A DNA stretch of 64,000 bases, taken from Photobacterium iliopiscarium (GTDB lineage: Bacteria > Pseudomonadota > Gammaproteobacteria > Enterobacterales > Vibrionaceae). Within the stretch, counting starts at the first letter, position 1, and the number at the start of each line of letters is the position of its first letter. The stretch is taken from assembly GCF_003026395.1 (NCBI RefSeq), contig NZ_PYOO01000012.1:31221-95220 (forward strand). The letters are read 5' to 3'. A program made the translations under genes and the position numbers. Below the pieces are notes generated by a model, which was not told where the DNA came from, did not search any database, and worked only from the letters and a program-made list of their open reading frames with translations. Positions 38,435 through 49,874 of this stretch are shown one piece after another.

Positions 38435-40066
38435 TTAACCGAGTTGTGGGCCCGCAGTGACTAATTGTTGGCCTTCTTGAGTATCGGTGTACTTATCAAA
38501 GTTAGTGATAAAGCGATGAGCCAAATCTTCAGCTTTGCTTTGCCACTGAAGTGGATCAGTGTAAGTATCGCGTGGATCAAGAATTGTTGGATCAACACCA
38601 GGTAATGATGTTGGGATTGTTAAGTTGAAAATAGGAATTTGCTTGGTATTTGCATCATCAATTGAGCCATCAAGAATTGCATCAATGATTGCACGTGTGT
38701 CTTGAATTGAAATGCGCTTACCCGTGCCGTTCCAACCTGTATTGACTAAGTAAGCTTCAGCACCTGCGGCTTCCATACGCTTAACTAATACTTCTGCATA
38801 TTGAGTTGGATGCAAGGTTAAGAATGCATTACCAAAGCAGGCTGAAAATGTTGGTGTTGGTTCAGTAATACCACGCTCAGTACCGGCTAATTTAGCGGTA
38901 AAGCCAGAGAGGAAATGGTACTTAGTTTGCTCTGGGGTTAATTTTGATACTGGCGGTAATACACCAAAAGCATCTGCTGATAAGAAGATCACTTTATTGG
39001 CGTGACCACCTTTTGATACTGGTTTTACTATATTTTCGATATGATAAATTGGGTAAGAAACACGGGTGTTTTCAGTTTTTGAATTATCATCAAAATCAAT
39101 GGCACCATTGCCGCGTACTGTCACGTTTTCTAATAAAGCATCACGACGAATAGCATTGTAGATATCAGGTTCTGCTTCTTTTGATAGGTTAATAGTTTTT
39201 GCGTAGCAACCACCTTCAAAGTTAAATACACCGTTGTCATCCCAACCATGCTCATCATCACCAATTAATGCGCGTTTAGGGTCGGTTGATAAAGTTGTTT
39301 TACCTGTACCAGAAAGGCCAAAGAATACTGCAACATCACCTTCTTGGCTCATGTTGGCAGAACAGTGCATTGATGCAATGCCTTGTAGGGGTAAGAAGTA
39401 GTTCATCATTGCGAACATACCTTTCTTCATTTCACCTCCGTACCATGTACCACCAATGAGTTGCATTTTTTCGCTAAGATTGAAAACAGTGAAGTTTTCA
39501 GAATTCATGCCGTGCTCTTGCCACTTAGGGTTAGTGCACTTTGAACCATTCATGATCACAAAATCAGGTTCAAAATTTTCAAGCTCGGCTTCTGTTGGGC
39601 GAATGAACATGTTTTTGACAAAATGCGCTTGCCATGCAACTTCGGTGATCACGCGAATACAAAGACGTGTATCAGGATTAGCACCACAATAACCATCAAC
39701 AACAAAAAGACGTTTGTTCGATAGTTGGTTAGTGACCAATTCTTTAAGATCTAGCCATGCTGTTTGGGTTAGGGCTTTATTGTCATTTTTACCTTGATCT
39801 GACCACCACAACGTATCTTTGGTTGTGTTATCACGCACAATAAATTTATCTTGTGGTGAACGGCCTGTAAAAATGCCTGTATCAACAGATACAGCACCTA
39901 GCTCAGTAACTATACCGCGCTCGTAACCTTCAAGTTCTGGTTTGGTTTCTTCATTGAAAAGAACTTCGTAGGATGGGTTACGAATAACATCTGAAACATT
40001 GGTAATACCGTATTGGGATAAATCCATGTTGTTTGCAACCTTATTATCGACACAAGTAGTGCTCAT
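38435..40066 (-). CDS. pckA: Phosphoenolpyruvate carboxykinase (ATP)
   Basis: Gluconeogenic enzyme converting oxaloacetate to PEP with ATP. The 543 residues include the kinase-1a loop [11 protein letters not shown], kinase-2 [16 protein letters not shown] and the [10 protein letters not shown] region; GRSPQDK lies near the N-terminus. ATG 40066 has AGGAGC upstream; the open frame reaches 40102. It lies downstream of hslO on the same strand, as in E. coli, with its own promoter region. Confidence 0.97.
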   Translation of the reverse strand: MSTTCVDNKVANNMDLSQYGITNVSDVIRNPSYEVLFNEETKPELEGYERGIVTELGAVSVDTGIFTGRSPQDKFIVRDNTTKDTLWWSDQGKNDNKALTQTAWLDLKELVTNQLSNKRLFVVDGYCGANPDTRLCIRVITEVAWQAHFVKNMFIRPTEAELENFEPDFVIMNGSKCTNPKWQEHGMNSENFTVFNLSEKMQLIGGTWYGGEMKKGMFAMMNYFLPLQGIASMHCSANMSQEGDVAVFFGLSGTGKTTLSTDPKRALIGDDEHGWDDNGVFNFEGGCYAKTINLSKEAEPDIYNAIRRDALLENVTVRGNGAIDFDDNSKTENTRVSYPIYHIENIVKPVSKGGHANKVIFLSADAFGVLPPVSKLTPEQTKYHFLSGFTAKLAGTERGITEPTPTFSACFGNAFLTLHPTQYAEVLVKRMEAAGAEAYLVNTGWNGTGKRISIQDTRAIIDAILDGSIDDANTKQIPIFNLTIPTSLPGVDPTILDPRDTYTDPLQWQSKAEDLAHRFITNFDKYTDTQEGQQLVTAGPQLG

Positions 40067-40233
40067 TGGTGCTCCTAGGGTAAGATGTTGTTTGACTGTC
40101 AATCATGCTAGCAACCCTAAACCGCTAAATCAGGGACGGTCATCAAAAAAATAACCATCGTTATGTTAATTTTAGGTAAAAATGTCGAGTTGGCGAGAGG
40201 TTTTATTTTGCTTAAATGTTAATTTTTATTTGT

Positions 40234-40249
40234 TGTGATGATGGTCAAT
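40234..40249. promoter_or_regulatory. Candidate CRP site upstream of pckA
   Basis: TGTGATGATGGTCAAT is a fair match to TGTGA-N6-TCACA, about 170 bases before the pckA ATG in the 326-base gap to hslO. Carbon-source control of pckA is usual, but the right half is imperfect. Apart from this and the hslO terminator I see nothing in that gap. Confidence 0.3.
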
Positions 40250-40340
40250 ATTTACGCGTGGTGATTGCAAAAAAAGCACAATTAAAGTTGAAATATAAAT
40301 GCATATACGTTGTGGCGATGGCTGGGTGGAATATAAGGCA

Positions 40341-40370
40341 AAAAAAAGCTGACCTAATTGGTCAGCTTTA
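40341..40370 (-). terminator. Intrinsic terminator after hslO
   Basis: On the minus strand AAAGCTGACC pairs with GGTCAGCTTT around AATTA, followed by a run of T. Confidence 0.85.
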
Positions 40371-40392
40371 AATGAAAGGGGTAAATGTGCGG

Positions 40393-41271
40393 TTAGTGAA
40401 TTTGATCGCTATCAGTAGTATTTGCGCTATTGTCACGTAGAGCGGCGACATCGATACTATCGAAATCATAGCTGGTACCACAATAATCACAATGCAGTGA
40501 TACTTTGCCATCTTCAGCAATCATGTTATCAATTTCTTGAGGTTGAACACTCATGATGGCCGCAGCACTACGCTCACGAGAACAACCACATTCAAAGCTA
40601 ACCGGTTGTGCTTCAAATAATTGCACTTGTTCTTGGTGGTAAAGGCGATATAGCACATCTTGTGCTTCTAATGTAAACAGCTCGTCATCTTTAACGGTTT
40701 CAGTTAGCGCTTCTAAATGCTCAAAGTCGCCTTCAGTGCCCGTACCATCAGGCATAATTTGCAATAACATACCTGCGGCTTTTACTTGGTCGTCAATTTC
40801 ACCAGTACGTAACCAGATGCGGGTTTTTAATTGCTCTGAATTTTTGAAATAACTTTCAAGACACTCCGCTAATGTATCGCCATCAAGACCCACGACACCT
40901 TGGTAACGCTCGCCTTTGGTTGGCGTAATGGTGATCACCATGTGACCTTTACCCATTAAGTCATGAATTGTTCCGGCTTCTACATTACCGTTCCAGCGAG
41001 CAACACCACGTAGCTGTTGGTTATGATCACCGTTGATTACCGCTAGGCTGACAGGACCATCACCTTGAACTTGAACGGTAATTGAACCTTCAAATTTTAA
41101 GGTTGCGGTTAATAGACTGGTTGCTACTAATAATTCACCCAATAATGTCGCTACTGGTGCTGGGTAGTTTTTATCCGCAATAATTTGTTGGTAAGTTTGA
41201 CTTACTTGTACCAATTCACCGCGAACGGCTGCGCCATCGAAAAGGTAACGGTTTAAACTATCGTTTGTCAT
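40393..41271 (-). CDS. hslO: Redox-activated chaperone Hsp33
   Basis: Holdase switched on by oxidative unfolding. The 292 residues end in the zinc-binding redox switch: CGC (ECGCSRER) and CDYC about 28 residues later, the CXC-X27-32-CXXC pattern. The N-terminal domain shows [14 protein letters not shown] and [16 protein letters not shown]. It forms the usual neighbour pair with hslR, although here the gap is about 150 bases. Confidence 0.97.
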   Translation of the reverse strand: MTNDSLNRYLFDGAAVRGELVQVSQTYQQIIADKNYPAPVATLLGELLVATSLLTATLKFEGSITVQVQGDGPVSLAVINGDHNQQLRGVARWNGNVEAGTIHDLMGKGHMVITITPTKGERYQGVVGLDGDTLAECLESYFKNSEQLKTRIWLRTGEIDDQVKAAGMLLQIMPDGTGTEGDFEHLEALTETVKDDELFTLEAQDVLYRLYHQEQVQLFEAQPVSFECGCSRERSAAAIMSVQPQEIDNMIAEDGKVSLHCDYCGTSYDFDSIDVAALRDNSANTTDSDQIH

Positions 41272-41424
41272 GAGTATGTATTCTCCAACTATAGAGCCAA
41301 CCCAATAAAGGGATAAAATGAACAGTAATTACTTTATGGCCAACGCCGCAACCAAGGCGGTTAAACCGTTGCAATAAAGCACTCATTGTTGAAATTATAA
41401 TTTAATAGGTTGGCACTGAGTTAT

Positions 41425-41835
41425 TTATTCAGATGAGTTAATATTTTTGAATCGCATAATGTCGCGGCGTTGCTTTTTATCCGGTCGTTTTTCTGGACTT
41501 GGATTGTCATAAGCATTGAGTTTACGCATTTTTGCCGTCTGTTCACGGGCTGTAATGCTTTCTGCCGTTTCTCGATAGAGCAGTTGTGCTTCTGGTGCGC
41601 CACGGCGGCAGTCAGAAATTTGTTCAATGATGATTATTTTCTCATCGTTACTCTGACGTAATTTTACCGTTGCGCCAAGTTCAATAATTTTACTTGGTTT
41701 TGATCGCTGACCATTGTACTGCACTTTACCGCCATCGATCATAGTGCGAGCAATTGAACGTGTTTTGTAAAAGCGGGCAGCCCATAACCATTTATCCAGA
41801 CGAACCTGTTTAAGATTCGAGGTGTTTTGCTTCAT
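41425..41835 (-). CDS. hslR: Ribosome-associated heat-shock protein Hsp15
   Basis: Binds 50S subunits carrying nascent chains and helps recycle stalled subunits. The 136-residue protein begins with an S4 RNA-binding domain (VRLDKWLWAARFYKTRS, about 11-27; IDGGKVQYNG) and ends in a basic tail (RPDKKQRRDIMRFK). It lies upstream of hslO on the same strand and diverges from the gsp operon. Confidence 0.94.
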   Translation of the reverse strand: MKQNTSNLKQVRLDKWLWAARFYKTRSIARTMIDGGKVQYNGQRSKPSKIIELGATVKLRQSNDEKIIIIEQISDCRRGAPEAQLLYRETAESITAREQTAKMRKLNAYDNPSPEKRPDKKQRRDIMRFKNINSSE

Positions 41836-42086
41836 TACGGTGCCTTTATTTGCTGAAACGATAAATTATCACATTCTACAGATAACCGCAGTAATGTGAC
41901 TATTTAGTATAAATGGTGATATTAGCCGAGGATTTCAATCACTGAGTAAGAATTTATTACAAAAAATCAGTAAATTCTTAGATACTATGGTGTTTTGTGT
42001 GGATTATTAAATAGTATTTCAGTCATTAACAGGCGATCATTGTCAGTTCAATTTTATAGTGCAACGGCACTGCACTTATCTGTTTA

Positions 42087-42995
42087 ATGGTAGTTGGTAT
42101 TTTAACAATGGATTTCACTATGCTTGCTTCAAAGTGGTTTACTGCTGCAACAACCAAATGTCCGTTATCATTACAATCTGTCACACGTCTTTTAACTTAT
42201 CTTTTAGTAGTGATATTGGCATGGGTTTTAGGGCGTTTAGTGTGGTCTATTATCGAGCCTTCCCCTGTAGTTGCTCGCTGGCAACCGTTAGCGGTTACTG
42301 TAAACACCTCCCAACAGCAATTGCCCGTCAATGAATTATTAAGTTTAAATTTGTTTGGTCGCTATCAAGCAAATGCAGCGGTCGTTGCGAAAAAGCCCGT
42401 TAAACAAGATGCTCCTCAAACGCAGTTACGGTTAACGTTAGTTGGTGTCGTTGCGAGCTCTATTCCGTCAAAAGCATTGGCTGTGGTCACTAATAACGGT
42501 AAACAAAATACTTACGGTATTAATGAAGTAATTGATAACACACGTGCAACTTTAATTGCGGTGTATAACGATCGGGTAATTATTCGAAATAATGGTCGTG
42601 ATGAAACCTTGATGCTTGAGGGATTGAAATTTACTAAAGCGTCTACCCCTGCTGTTGTGCAGCAAAAGAAACCGCGTGGTAATACAGCAGAGCTCGCCAA
42701 AATCAAACAAGAAATTTTATCTGAGCCGCAATCCTTATTTAGTTATATTCGTTTATCTCAGGTAAAAAAAGATGGTCAAATTGAAGGCTATCGCGTTAAT
42801 CCGGGTAAAAATAGAATTTTATTTGATCAGGTAGGTCTTAAAGCCAATGATCTTGCAGTGAGTATTAATGGTAATAGCCTTACCGATCCTGCAATTATGG
42901 CCAAACTTTGGGGTGAGTTGTCTTCAGCCACTGATTTTACACTGACGGTTGATCGTGACGGTCAGTTACATAATATCCACATTGAGCTGCAATAA
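42087..42995 (+). CDS. gspC: Type II secretion protein GspC
   Basis: Inner-membrane clamp that links the assembly platform to the secretin. A membrane helix (about 36-53) is followed by the periplasmic HR domain (LRLTLVGVVAS, then DETLMLEGL) and a C-terminal PDZ domain (GYRVNPGKNRILFDQVGLK). Up to 302 residues; ATG codons at 42087, 42108 and 42120 compete and none has a strong ribosome-binding site. It is the first gene of the 11.3-kb gspC-N operon; the roughly 250 bases before it, facing hslR, should hold the promoter. Confidence 0.94.
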   Translation: MVVGILTMDFTMLASKWFTAATTKCPLSLQSVTRLLTYLLVVILAWVLGRLVWSIIEPSPVVARWQPLAVTVNTSQQQLPVNELLSLNLFGRYQANAAVVAKKPVKQDAPQTQLRLTLVGVVASSIPSKALAVVTNNGKQNTYGINEVIDNTRATLIAVYNDRVIIRNNGRDETLMLEGLKFTKASTPAVVQQKKPRGNTAELAKIKQEILSEPQSLFSYIRLSQVKKDGQIEGYRVNPGKNRILFDQVGLKANDLAVSINGNSLTDPAIMAKLWGELSSATDFTLTVDRDGQLHNIHIELQ

Positions 42996-43045
42996 GGCCT
43001 TAGTGCTTAGCTTGAAATGAATATGCGATAACGCAGGAGTTTGTT

Positions 43046-45070
43046 GTGAAAAAATGGATGGGTAAAAGTGCCCTATTATTACTAAGTAGCTTGTTTTGTA
43101 GTCAAGCGATGGCTGATGAATTAAGTGCCAATTTTAAAGGTACTGACATTCAAGAATTTATTAATATTGTTGGCCGTACCTTACATAAAACGATCATTAT
43201 TGATCCTGCTGTGCGTGGGCAAGTGAACGTGCGCAGTTATGATTTATTGAATGAAGAGCAGTATTACCGTTTCTTCCTCAATGTGCTTGATGTTTATGGT
43301 TATGCAGTCGTTACCATGGAAGATGGCGTCATGAAAGTGATTCGTGATAAAGACGCCAAAACAGCCGCCATTCCTGTTGTTGACGCTAATGATAAGAATA
43401 TTCCTGGTGATGCGGTTGTTACCCGTGTTATTGCGGTTAAGAACGTTTCAGTACGTGAGTTATCGCCGTTATTACGCCAGTTAAATGATAATGCTGGTGC
43501 GGGTAATGTGGTTCATTACGATCCTGCCAATATTATTATGATCACTGGTCGTGCAGCGGTCGTTAACCGCTTAGCGGAAATTATTGAGCGGGTTGACCGC
43601 GCTGGTAATAAAGATGTGACCGTGGTGTCACTCAATAATGCCTCGGCATCAGAAATGGTGCGCATTATTGACTCATTGAATAAAAGTGCTGAAGCATCAT
43701 CAACCCCAGGCTTTCTTATTCCTAAAGCGGTTGCCGATGAACGCACTAATTCTGTATTAATTTCTGGCGATCCTAAAGTACGTGAGCGCTTAAAAAACCT
43801 GATTCATCGTTTGGATAAAGAGATGGCGGTGAGTGGTAATAGTCGCGTGTTTTATCTTAAATATGCTAAAGCTGAAGATTTGGTCGATGTCCTAAAAGGG
43901 GTCTCTGAAAATGTTCAAGCCTCAACCAAAGGCAATTCAGGTCAAGGTAAGAGCACGAGTAAAGATGATGTCATGATCTCTGCTCATGCACCAACAAACT
44001 CATTAATCATCTCAGCACCTGCTGATGTTATGAAACGCTTAGAATCGATTATTTCTCAGCTCGATATTCGTCGTGCGCAAGTTCATATTGAAGCGATGAT
44101 TGTTGAAGTTCAAGAAGGTGATGGCGTTAACTTAGGGGTTCAGTGGGGCTCTGAAGATGGTGGTGTGATTCAGTTTGGTAACAGTGGTGCGCCGATTGGT
44201 GGTTTATTGTCAGCACAAGAGCAAGGCAAAGATAAAGTCACGACTCAAAATCGAACGGATCCAAATACAGGTGAGCAATTACCTCCTATTGTAACCACTG
44301 AAACTGGTGATTTGGCACCAATGGCTGCTTTCTTAGGTGGCGTTAAAGGTGCGGCTGCTGCGATTGCATTGGGTGACTGGACGGCATTGGTGACGGCGGT
44401 GCAATCTAACCGTAATGTTAACGTGTTATCAACACCGAATATTACCGTGCTTGATAACCAAGAAGCGAACCTTTCGGTTGGTCAAGAAGTGCCAGTAACG
44501 ACGGGCTCACAAACCGGCTCAAATAACGATAACCCATTTACTACCGTTGAACGTAAAGATGTCGGTATTCAACTTAAAGTCACGCCACAAATTAATGAAG
44601 GTGACTCGGTACAAATGAAGATCGAGCAAGTGGTGTCGCAAGTTGCCGACGCAAATGGTGCGGTTGATATTCGATTTGATAAACGAGAGTTATCAACATC
44701 AGTGTTAGTTAAAGATGGCAACATGATCGCCCTCGGTGGTTTGATGCAAGAGAAAACCCTTGAGTCTGAGCAAAAAGTGCCGATCTTAGGTGATATTCCA
44801 GTATTGGGAGCGCTATTCCGTTCGACTAATAATCAAACTGAAAAAACGAACTTGATGATCTTCATTCGTCCAACGATTTTACGTGATGGCATGAGTGCCG
44901 ATGGTATGACGCAGCGTAAATATAACTATATTCGTGCTCAACAGTTATACCAAGCAGATAAAGGCATGCGCTTAATGGACGTTGATATGCCAGTGATTCC
45001 AAAGTACGGTGATGACATGGCACTGCCAGCAGAAGTTAGAGCGTTTGTCTCACAGTTGGAGAAACACTAA
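43046..45070 (+). CDS. gspD: Type II secretion secretin GspD
   Basis: Outer-membrane secretin channel. 674 residues with a signal peptide (to about 23, AMAD). N-terminal N0-N3 domains begin [18 protein letters not shown], and the C-terminal secretin domain includes [11 protein letters not shown] and [16 protein letters not shown]. It starts at GTG with GCAGGAG upstream. The C-terminal S-domain for pilotin binding is present in outline. Its stop overlaps the gspE start by one base. Confidence 0.97.
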   Translation: MKKWMGKSALLLLSSLFCSQAMADELSANFKGTDIQEFINIVGRTLHKTIIIDPAVRGQVNVRSYDLLNEEQYYRFFLNVLDVYGYAVVTMEDGVMKVIRDKDAKTAAIPVVDANDKNIPGDAVVTRVIAVKNVSVRELSPLLRQLNDNAGAGNVVHYDPANIIMITGRAAVVNRLAEIIERVDRAGNKDVTVVSLNNASASEMVRIIDSLNKSAEASSTPGFLIPKAVADERTNSVLISGDPKVRERLKNLIHRLDKEMAVSGNSRVFYLKYAKAEDLVDVLKGVSENVQASTKGNSGQGKSTSKDDVMISAHAPTNSLIISAPADVMKRLESIISQLDIRRAQVHIEAMIVEVQEGDGVNLGVQWGSEDGGVIQFGNSGAPIGGLLSAQEQGKDKVTTQNRTDPNTGEQLPPIVTTETGDLAPMAAFLGGVKGAAAAIALGDWTALVTAVQSNRNVNVLSTPNITVLDNQEANLSVGQEVPVTTGSQTGSNNDNPFTTVERKDVGIQLKVTPQINEGDSVQMKIEQVVSQVADANGAVDIRFDKRELSTSVLVKDGNMIALGGLMQEKTLESEQKVPILGDIPVLGALFRSTNNQTEKTNLMIFIRPTILRDGMSADGMTQRKYNYIRAQQLYQADKGMRLMDVDMPVIPKYGDDMALPAEVRAFVSQLEKH

Positions 45071-46572
45071 TGGCAGATGCGTCTTCGGCGTTAGAAACCG
45101 CAGTCTTATTTCGATTGCCGTTTTCTTTTGCCAAGCGCCATCATGTGGTGATTGAAGCCAATCAACAAGGATGGCAGTTATATTATTGCGGTCAACTATC
45201 AGCCATCGTGTTAGCAGAAGTGCGACGGGTGGTTGGCGAAGGTTTTTATCCAGTTGCACTCTCTGAGTCGCAGTTTGAACAAAAGCTAACTGATGCTTAT
45301 CAACGTGATTCCTCAGAAGCGCGCCAGTTAATGGAAGACTTAGGTTCTGACAGCGATGACTTTTTCTCGTTAGCAGAAGATCTGCCTGAAACGGAAGATT
45401 TGCTTGAGTCGGAAGATGATGCGCCAATCATTAAATTGATCAATGCGATGCTTGCAGAAGCCATCAAAGAAGGGGCGTCTGATATTCATATCGAAACCTT
45501 TGAGAAAATATTATCGATTCGTTTTCGTGTCGACGGTATGTTGCGTGAAGTATTACAACCCAGCCGTAAGTTAGCGCCGTTGTTAGTCTCACGTATCAAA
45601 GTAATGGCGAAGTTGGATATTGCTGAAAAACGGATTCCACAAGATGGTCGTATTTCATTACGTATCGGTGGCCGTGCGGTAGATGTGCGGGTTTCAACCA
45701 TGCCGTCATCACATGGCGAACGAGTGGTATTACGTTTGTTGGATAAAAACGCCACTCGCCTCGATTTACACAGTTTAGGTATGACAGCGACTAACCATCA
45801 GTTCTTCCGCAAGATCATTGATCGTCCCCACGGAATTATTCTGGTAACCGGTCCTACAGGTTCGGGTAAATCAACCACGCTGTATGCTGGCTTACAAGAG
45901 CTAAATAGTGCTGAGCGTAATATTTTGACGGTTGAAGATCCGATTGAATTTGATATCGATGGTATCGGCCAAACCCAAGTAAACAGTAAAGTTGACATGA
46001 CCTTTGCGCGTGGTTTACGAGCCATTTTACGTCAAGATCCCGATGTGGTTATGATTGGTGAGATCCGTGATTTAGAAACCGCCGCGATTGCCGTTCAAGC
46101 CTCATTAACCGGCCACATGGTGTTATCAACCTTGCACACCAATACTGCTGTTGGTGCGATCACCCGTTTGCGAGATATGGGAATCGAACCTTTCTTGGTG
46201 TCATCATCATTGCTGGGTGTATTAGCGCAACGTTTAGTGCGTACTTTATGTGCTGAATGTCGCCAACCTTATGATGCTGATACCGAACAGAAAAAATTAT
46301 TTAAATTAACCGCAGCCGATAGCTTAACGCTGTATCGTCCTTGCGGGTGTGATAAATGTAATTTTAAAGGTTATCGCGGTCGTACGGGCATTCACGAGTT
46401 GTTACAAGTGGATGAACGCATACAAGAGCTGATTCACGCGGAGGCGGGTGAACAAGCGATTGAAAAATATGTTCGCCAAACAACACCAAGTATTCGTGAT
46501 GACGGTTTAGATAAAGTGCGCCAAGGGATCACCACCCTTGAAGAAGTGATGCGCGTGACTAAGGAAAGCTAA
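45070..46572 (+). CDS. gspE: Type II secretion ATPase GspE
   Basis: Cytoplasmic hexameric ATPase driving pseudopilus growth. 500 residues with an N-terminal domain that binds GspL. Walker A is [14 protein letters not shown], the Asp box [17 protein letters not shown], Walker [11 protein letters not shown] and the His box [12 protein letters not shown]. The tetracysteine zinc motif is visible as CAEC and CGCDKC. One-base overlaps with gspD and gspF indicate coupled translation. Confidence 0.98.
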   Translation: MADASSALETAVLFRLPFSFAKRHHVVIEANQQGWQLYYCGQLSAIVLAEVRRVVGEGFYPVALSESQFEQKLTDAYQRDSSEARQLMEDLGSDSDDFFSLAEDLPETEDLLESEDDAPIIKLINAMLAEAIKEGASDIHIETFEKILSIRFRVDGMLREVLQPSRKLAPLLVSRIKVMAKLDIAEKRIPQDGRISLRIGGRAVDVRVSTMPSSHGERVVLRLLDKNATRLDLHSLGMTATNHQFFRKIIDRPHGIILVTGPTGSGKSTTLYAGLQELNSAERNILTVEDPIEFDIDGIGQTQVNSKVDMTFARGLRAILRQDPDVVMIGEIRDLETAAIAVQASLTGHMVLSTLHTNTAVGAITRLRDMGIEPFLVSSSLLGVLAQRLVRTLCAECRQPYDADTEQKKLFKLTAADSLTLYRPCGCDKCNFKGYRGRTGIHELLQVDERIQELIHAEAGEQAIEKYVRQTTPSIRDDGLDKVRQGITTLEEVMRVTKES

Positions 46573-47798
46573 TGGCTGCATTTGAATATAAAGCATTAGA
46601 TGCTAAAGGCCGCCATAAAAAAGGTGTGTTAGAAGGCGATACTTCGCGTCAGGTTCGCCAGCAGCTACGTGAAAAAGGGCTAGTGCCGATTGAGGTTAAT
46701 CAAACTTCAGGCCAAGGTAAAAAAACTGCGGCAGCACCGAGTAAATTCACATTTCGACGCGGTATCAGTACCAATGAGTTAGCACTTATTACTCGCCAGT
46801 TAGCGACCTTGGTGCAAGCTTCAATGCCATTAGAAGAATGTATAAAAGCGGTGGCGGAACAAAATGAAAAGCCGCGCTTGAAAAATATTCTACTTGCCGT
46901 GCGTTCACGGGTAGTTGAAGGTTATACCTTAGCTGACAGTATGGCGGAATACCCACATGTGTTTGATCAATTGTTTCGTGCGATGGTGGCTGCGGGGGAG
47001 AAATCAGGTCATTTAGACACTATTTTAAACCGCTTAGCTGATTACAGTGAAAACCGCCAGCAAATGCGCAGCAAGTTACAGCAAGCGATGATTTACCCAT
47101 TAATGTTAACGTTAGTGGCAGTGTCGGTGGTGGCGTTCTTGTTGGCGACGGTAGTTCCAAAAATTGTTGATCAATTTGTACAAATGAAACAAGGTTTGCC
47201 AGCAATTACTGAAGTGTTATTGGCTGCCAGTAATTTTGTTCAACATTGGGGATTGCTGGTGGTGATTGTTATTGTGGCATTAATTGCTTTCATTAAGAGT
47301 GCCCTTAAAAAGCCCGCTTTTCGAATGAAGTGGGATCGAACTATTTTACGATTACCTGTAATCGGTAAAGTCGCACGGGGGTTAAACACCTCGCGTTTTG
47401 CACGGACATTGTCTATTTGTACTTCGAGCGCGATCCCGTTATTAGATGGTATGAAAGTCGCGTCTGACGTGATGACCAATACTTACGTTAATAAGAAAGT
47501 GTTAGAAGCGGCAGATAAAGTCCGTGAAGGTGCTAGTTTGCGCGTTTCATTGGAAAAAACGGCACTGTTTCCCCCGATGATGTTACATATGATTGCCAGT
47601 GGTGAGCGCAGTGGTGAACTTGAGCAAATGCTGACACGTGCAGCGGATAACCAAGATCGCGATTTTGAGTCATTGGTCAATATGGCGTTAGGGGTATTTG
47701 AACCGTTATTAATTGTCGTTATGGCTGGGGTGGTGATGTTTATCGTTATTGCAACCTTGATGCCTATTATTGAATTGAACAATATGGTTGGAATGTAG
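46572..47798 (+). CDS. gspF: Type II secretion platform protein GspF
   Basis: Polytopic inner-membrane platform protein, 408 residues, with three membrane helices (about 168-195, 220-242, 373-400) and two cytoplasmic four-helix repeats (ELALITRQLATLVQASMPLEE, and the second ARTLSICTSSAIPLLDG, counted in parts). N-terminus AAFEYKALDAKGR is typical. The start shares a base with the gspE stop. Confidence 0.97.
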   Translation: MAAFEYKALDAKGRHKKGVLEGDTSRQVRQQLREKGLVPIEVNQTSGQGKKTAAAPSKFTFRRGISTNELALITRQLATLVQASMPLEECIKAVAEQNEKPRLKNILLAVRSRVVEGYTLADSMAEYPHVFDQLFRAMVAAGEKSGHLDTILNRLADYSENRQQMRSKLQQAMIYPLMLTLVAVSVVAFLLATVVPKIVDQFVQMKQGLPAITEVLLAASNFVQHWGLLVVIVIVALIAFIKSALKKPAFRMKWDRTILRLPVIGKVARGLNTSRFARTLSICTSSAIPLLDGMKVASDVMTNTYVNKKVLEAADKVREGASLRVSLEKTALFPPMMLHMIASGERSGELEQMLTRAADNQDRDFESLVNMALGVFEPLLIVVMAGVVMFIVIATLMPIIELNNMVGM

Positions 47799-47820
47799 GT
47801 TTTCTTTTGGAGGATAAATA

Positions 47821-48261
47821 ATGCAACAAAAACAACGTGGTTTTACGCTGTTAGAAGTAATGGTCGTTATTGTAATTCTAGGGGTATTGGCCAGTTTAGT
47901 GGTGCCAAATCTATTAGGAAATAAAGAAAAAGCGGATCAACAAAAAGCCGTAACTGATATTAGTTCGCTAGAACAATCATTGGAAATGTATAAGCTTGAT
48001 AACAGTGTTTTTCCAACGACAGATCAAGGTTTAGAAGCTTTAGTGACTAAGCCTTCATCATCACCAGAACCGCGTAACTATCGAGATGATGGTTACATTA
48101 AACGTTTACCTAAAGATCCATGGGGTTATGAATATCAATACGTAATGCCTGGTGAACATGGTGCGGTTGATATCTTTAGTCTTGGCGCTGATGGTCAAGA
48201 AGGCGGTGACGGTATCAATACAGATATCGGTAACTGGAACATGTTGAACTACAAGAAATAA
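47821..48261 (+). CDS. gspG: Major pseudopilin GspG
   Basis: Main subunit of the type II secretion pseudopilus. 146 residues; prepilin cleavage site QRG^FTLLEVMVV with the conserved glutamate at +5. The globular part has DQGLEALVTKP and the calcium-site region DIFSLGADGQEGGDG near the C-terminus. AGGA lies upstream of the ATG. No prepilin peptidase gene occurs in this window. Confidence 0.97.
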   Translation: MQQKQRGFTLLEVMVVIVILGVLASLVVPNLLGNKEKADQQKAVTDISSLEQSLEMYKLDNSVFPTTDQGLEALVTKPSSSPEPRNYRDDGYIKRLPKDPWGYEYQYVMPGEHGAVDIFSLGADGQEGGDGINTDIGNWNMLNYKK

Positions 48262-48269
48262 AGCTAAGA

Positions 48270-48881
48270 ATGATGATGAAACGGAATGCGGGTTTTACTC
48301 TAATTGAAATTATGTTGGTGTTAGTGTTATTAGCCACCAGTGCGGTCGCTGTGGTATCGACGTTACCCAATAATAAACGTGATGAGGTCAAAGAACAGGC
48401 GCTACGCTTTCATCATTTAGCTCAACTCTTGGGTGAAGATGCAATGTTAAATGGGGTTGATTACGGTATTCGTATCGAACCCCATCAATACCATTTTTTA
48501 AAGCTGACTCAAAATGGTTGGCAACCATTAGATGGTGTTAAATTTTTTACAGATGTCAAACTTGAGACGGGTATTACGACGACGGTTACCATTGGTGGAG
48601 CATGGAAAGATAAGGACCGACTTTTTAAATCTGATTCAATGTTTAAAAATGACGACATATTTAAAAAGTCTGATCAGGAACAGAAACAATTACCGCCACA
48701 AATTGTGGTGATGGCGAGTGGTGAATACACCCCATTTACAGTCAGTTTTGAAGTTGATAAACAACATCAATTCTGGCAAGTCGTTGCGGATGAAGTGGGA
48801 AATTTAGTGTTATTAGCCCCAGGGCAAACATTGGATCAATATCTCTCCGAACACGCGTTGTCAGCGCAGGAACGATCGTAA
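48270..48881 (+). CDS. gspH: Minor pseudopilin GspH with tandem repeat insert
   Basis: Minor pseudopilin of 203 residues; cleavage site NAG^FTLIEIMLV. The globular domain shows DAMLNGVDYGIRIE and FTVSFEVDKQHQFWQV. Between them lies a charged insert built of three six-residue repeats (LFKSDS, MFKNDD, IFKKSD; DNA 48621-48674), not usual in the family. Three ATG codons in a row open the gene; any could serve. Confidence 0.92.
   Translation: MMMKRNAGFTLIEIMLVLVLLATSAVAVVSTLPNNKRDEVKEQALRFHHLAQLLGEDAMLNGVDYGIRIEPHQYHFLKLTQNGWQPLDGVKFFTDVKLETGITTTVTIGGAWKDKDRLFKSDSMFKNDDIFKKSDQEQKQLPPQIVVMASGEYTPFTVSFEVDKQHQFWQVVADEVGNLVLLAPGQTLDQYLSEHALSAQERS
48621..48674 (+). repeat. Three 18-bp tandem repeats inside gspH
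   Basis: Units at 48621-48638, 48639-48656 and 48657-48674 share TTTAAA and encode F-K-x-x-D-type hexapeptides. They keep the reading frame and are diverged at the third positions. Confidence 0.75.
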
Positions 48882-49240
48882 TGAAACGCTCACAAGGGTT
48901 CACATTGTTAGAAGTGTTAGTGGCGTTGGCTATTTTTGCTGTCGCGGCATTAAGTGTGGTGCGGGCAGTCAGTCAAAACTTAAATAGCTTAGGTTATTTA
49001 GAACAGAAAACTCTCGCGTCGATGGTGGCAGATAATGAATTAGCGCAGCTGCATTTAAGTGGTGAGTACCCAAGTTCAGTAAAACGGGGAAAATCAAGCT
49101 TAGCTGATCAAGAGTGGTATTGGACGGTCACCAGCACCAAAACCCAACAAAAACTATTACGCCAAATTGAAATATCGGTGGCTACCGATTCGCAGCGTAA
49201 ACATTCAGTTATTACGGTAAAGACCTATGTCAGCAATTAA
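48881..49240 (+). CDS. gspI: Minor pseudopilin GspI
   Basis: 119-residue minor pseudopilin of the pseudopilus tip (with GspJ, GspK and GspH). Cleavage site SQG^FTLLEVLVAL with Glu at +5, followed by the DNELAQLHL stretch seen in GspI. It overlaps the gspH stop by one base and gspJ by 14 bases. Confidence 0.95.
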   Translation: MKRSQGFTLLEVLVALAIFAVAALSVVRAVSQNLNSLGYLEQKTLASMVADNELAQLHLSGEYPSSVKRGKSSLADQEWYWTVTSTKTQQKLLRQIEISVATDSQRKHSVITVKTYVSN

Positions 49241-49874
49241 TCATCGTCACCAACAAGGTTTTACGTTGTTGGAAGTTCTGGTGGCGATTGCAGTATTTGC
49301 GATGTTGAGCTTATCTGCCAATCAAGTGTTAACCAATGTATTACGCAGCGATGCACAATCTAAAGATCACAATCAACGCTTACAAGCCATTCAGCGCACC
49401 ATGATCATGATGGATAATGATTTTCGGCAGATTGTGGCGCGTAAATTTAGATCGGATGCTGAAAAACCAACGGATAATATACTACAGGCGAGTGAGTATT
49501 TATTAGATTCAAGCAGTGAAGGGATCACTTTTGTTCGTGGTGGTTGGCAAAATCCGCAATCAATGTTTCCTCGTGGTGATGTTACGCGTGTCGGTTATCG
49601 TATTATCGACGATAACTTAGAGCGGGTATGGTTTCGTTACCCTGATACTGTGACGGGGGCTAAGCCGTTGGTGCGCGTGTTATTAACGGGCGTCACCGAT
49701 TTAAAGTTTGAATTTTATTATGATAAGCAATGGCACAAGAAATGGGATAAAGCCAAGAGCTTGCCTGCGGGTATCAAAGTGATCATGACCTTAAAAAAAT
49801 TGGGTGAGATTGAGCGTATTTATTTATTACCCACTTCTTCGTTGACGAGTAATAAGCAGGAGCAAGAAGGATGA
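49227..49874 (+). CDS. gspJ: Minor pseudopilin GspJ
   Basis: 215-residue tip pseudopilin. Cleavage site QQG^FTLLEVLVAI; the conserved RTMIMMDNDFRQIVAR segment follows, then FVRGGWQNPQSMFPRGDVTRV, both GspJ hallmarks. The stop overlaps the gspK start (ATGA). Confidence 0.95.
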   Translation: MSAINHRHQQGFTLLEVLVAIAVFAMLSLSANQVLTNVLRSDAQSKDHNQRLQAIQRTMIMMDNDFRQIVARKFRSDAEKPTDNILQASEYLLDSSSEGITFVRGGWQNPQSMFPRGDVTRVGYRIIDDNLERVWFRYPDTVTGAKPLVRVLLTGVTDLKFEFYYDKQWHKKWDKAKSLPAGIKVIMTLKKLGEIERIYLLPTSSLTSNKQEQEG

